Origin: Candidatus Troglogloeales bacterium
GTDB lineage: Bacteria > Nitrospirota > Nitrospiria > SBBL01 > SBBT01
Length of the DNA: 15,377 nucleotides
Direction of reading: 5' to 3'
Assembly (NCBI GenBank): GCA_005239595.1
Contig: SBBT01000175.1
Coordinates: 1-15,377, forward strand
Positions 15,095 through 15,377 of the stretch are shown in pieces. Made by a program: the position numbers and the translations under genes. The notes under the pieces were generated by a model. The model saw nothing but the letters and a program-made list of their open reading frames with translations. It ran no database searches and was not told the origin of the DNA. Numbering within the stretch: position 1 is the stretch's first letter; each line of letters starts with the position of its first letter.

Positions 15095-15377
15095 TCCTTT
15101 TTAAGGTTCAGAATAGATTCTGACATGGGATAATACCGAAAACTTTTCATTAAGGAGGTATTTATTCTCCATGCGAGGGATTCCCGACAGGCAGATGACC
15201 ATGTTTTCGTCGGTTTCGCCCGAACAACGGGTTCTCCTGAATCATCCATCCGCAAGATCAAATCCCTGGCGGATGGGGAATTGACCCACTTGTCTGGGGT
15301 TTTAATAAGAGGTAGGCGAGCGCCGGGCGGCCGTCGATTCCCCCGGAAGCGGTGCTCAAATCACTGCTGCTGATCGC
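15075..15377 (+). mobile_element. Left end of a degraded IS1182/IS5-like insertion sequence (runs off the window)
   Basis: The degraded galactose-oxidase-like frame stops at about 15076. A plus-strand transposase remnant begins at 15171, so an IS end must lie between. At 15073-15094 the sequence CTATCAGGTTGTTGAAAGAC resembles the CAGG(C/T)TGTTGAAA ends I recall for IS elements with this type of transposase; this is a recollection, not a database result. The right end and any target duplication lie outside the window. Insertion here would have removed the signal peptide and promoter from the gene beside it. Confidence 0.65.
15171..15377 (+). pseudogene. Transposase N-terminus, IS1182/IS5-like, frameshifted twice and cut by the window end
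   Basis: The start ATG 15171 follows AAGGAGG (15152-15158) by 12 bases. Frame 1 reads MRGIPDRQMTMFSSVSPEQR and then VLLNHPS, the typical opening of these DDE transposases. The match then continues in another frame from about 15248 (IRKIKSLADGELTHLSG, then VLIR). It changes frame again at about 15311-15318 to ASAGRPSIPPEAVLKSLLLI, the GRPSIPPE block that is strongly conserved in the DUF772 N-terminal domain. Frame 1 alone hits a TGA after GNPW-type shadow sequence, so no full transposase can be made. The first shift probably reflects loss of a few bases where LRP normally follows HP; the second is a net single-base change. The catalytic domain is outside the window. Confidence 0.8.

Noticed and set aside
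15076..15261. A 61-residue minus-strand ORF upstream of the degraded gene
   Set aside because: It is antisense to the transposase start and crosses the IS end; its translation (KSFRYYPMSESILNLKK) shows nothing recognisable.

Overview
The window reads as a bacterial chromosome segment. It carries housekeeping genes (condensin scpA/scpB, malQ), a nucleotide-sugar operon (mannose and rhamnose branches) and two exported beta-propeller proteins with lipoprotein-like signal peptides, which suggests a diderm (Gram-negative type) envelope. I cannot place the organism firmly. Nitrospirota or a deltaproteobacterial-type lineage is a guess from gene style only. From base 1 to about 12.6 kb the sequence has moderate GC and intact, tightly packed genes. 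From about 12.66 to 15.07 kb it is visibly GC-richer and the reading frames are broken.

Layout. 1-964 (minus): the 5' end of scpB and complete scpA, joined by a TAGTG stop/start overlap, with a good promoter just upstream of scpA. 1211-2893 (plus): a GH77 4-alpha-glucanotransferase, convergent with and overlapping the next operon by its stop codon. 2890-8600 (minus): the operon manC - manB - rmlA - rmlB - rmlD, which has its own predicted promoter. The phosphomannomutase/phosphoglucomutase can feed both branches: mannose-1-P to ManC (GDP-mannose) and glucose-1-P to RmlA (dTDP-glucose, then the dTDP-rhamnose route). No rmlC is present. 8707-12105 (minus): a GT4 glycosyltransferase ending in a probable terminator, preceded by two adjacent exported seven-bladed propeller proteins. 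One of these is YCF48-like, with seven repeats of almost exactly 41 residues. The other is of BNR/Vps10 type. 12206-12601 (minus): a small four-helix membrane protein.

12659-15377 is a degraded accessory region. On the minus strand, the protein pieces in successive frames line up as ONE large galactose-oxidase-like (kelch + DUF1929) multidomain protein. It has been broken by at least four frameshifts, a nonsense codon and an apparent loss of most of the kelch domain, and its 5' end is cut off by an insertion sequence. The IS starts near 15075 with a probable terminal repeat. Its plus-strand transposase (IS1182/IS5-like, starting MRGIPDRQ) is itself frameshifted twice before the window ends. 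Taken individually, the ORFs in this region are misleading. The most useful result here is the reconstruction of the composite gene and its order of damage.

I found no CRISPR array, tRNA, rRNA or recognisable riboswitch.
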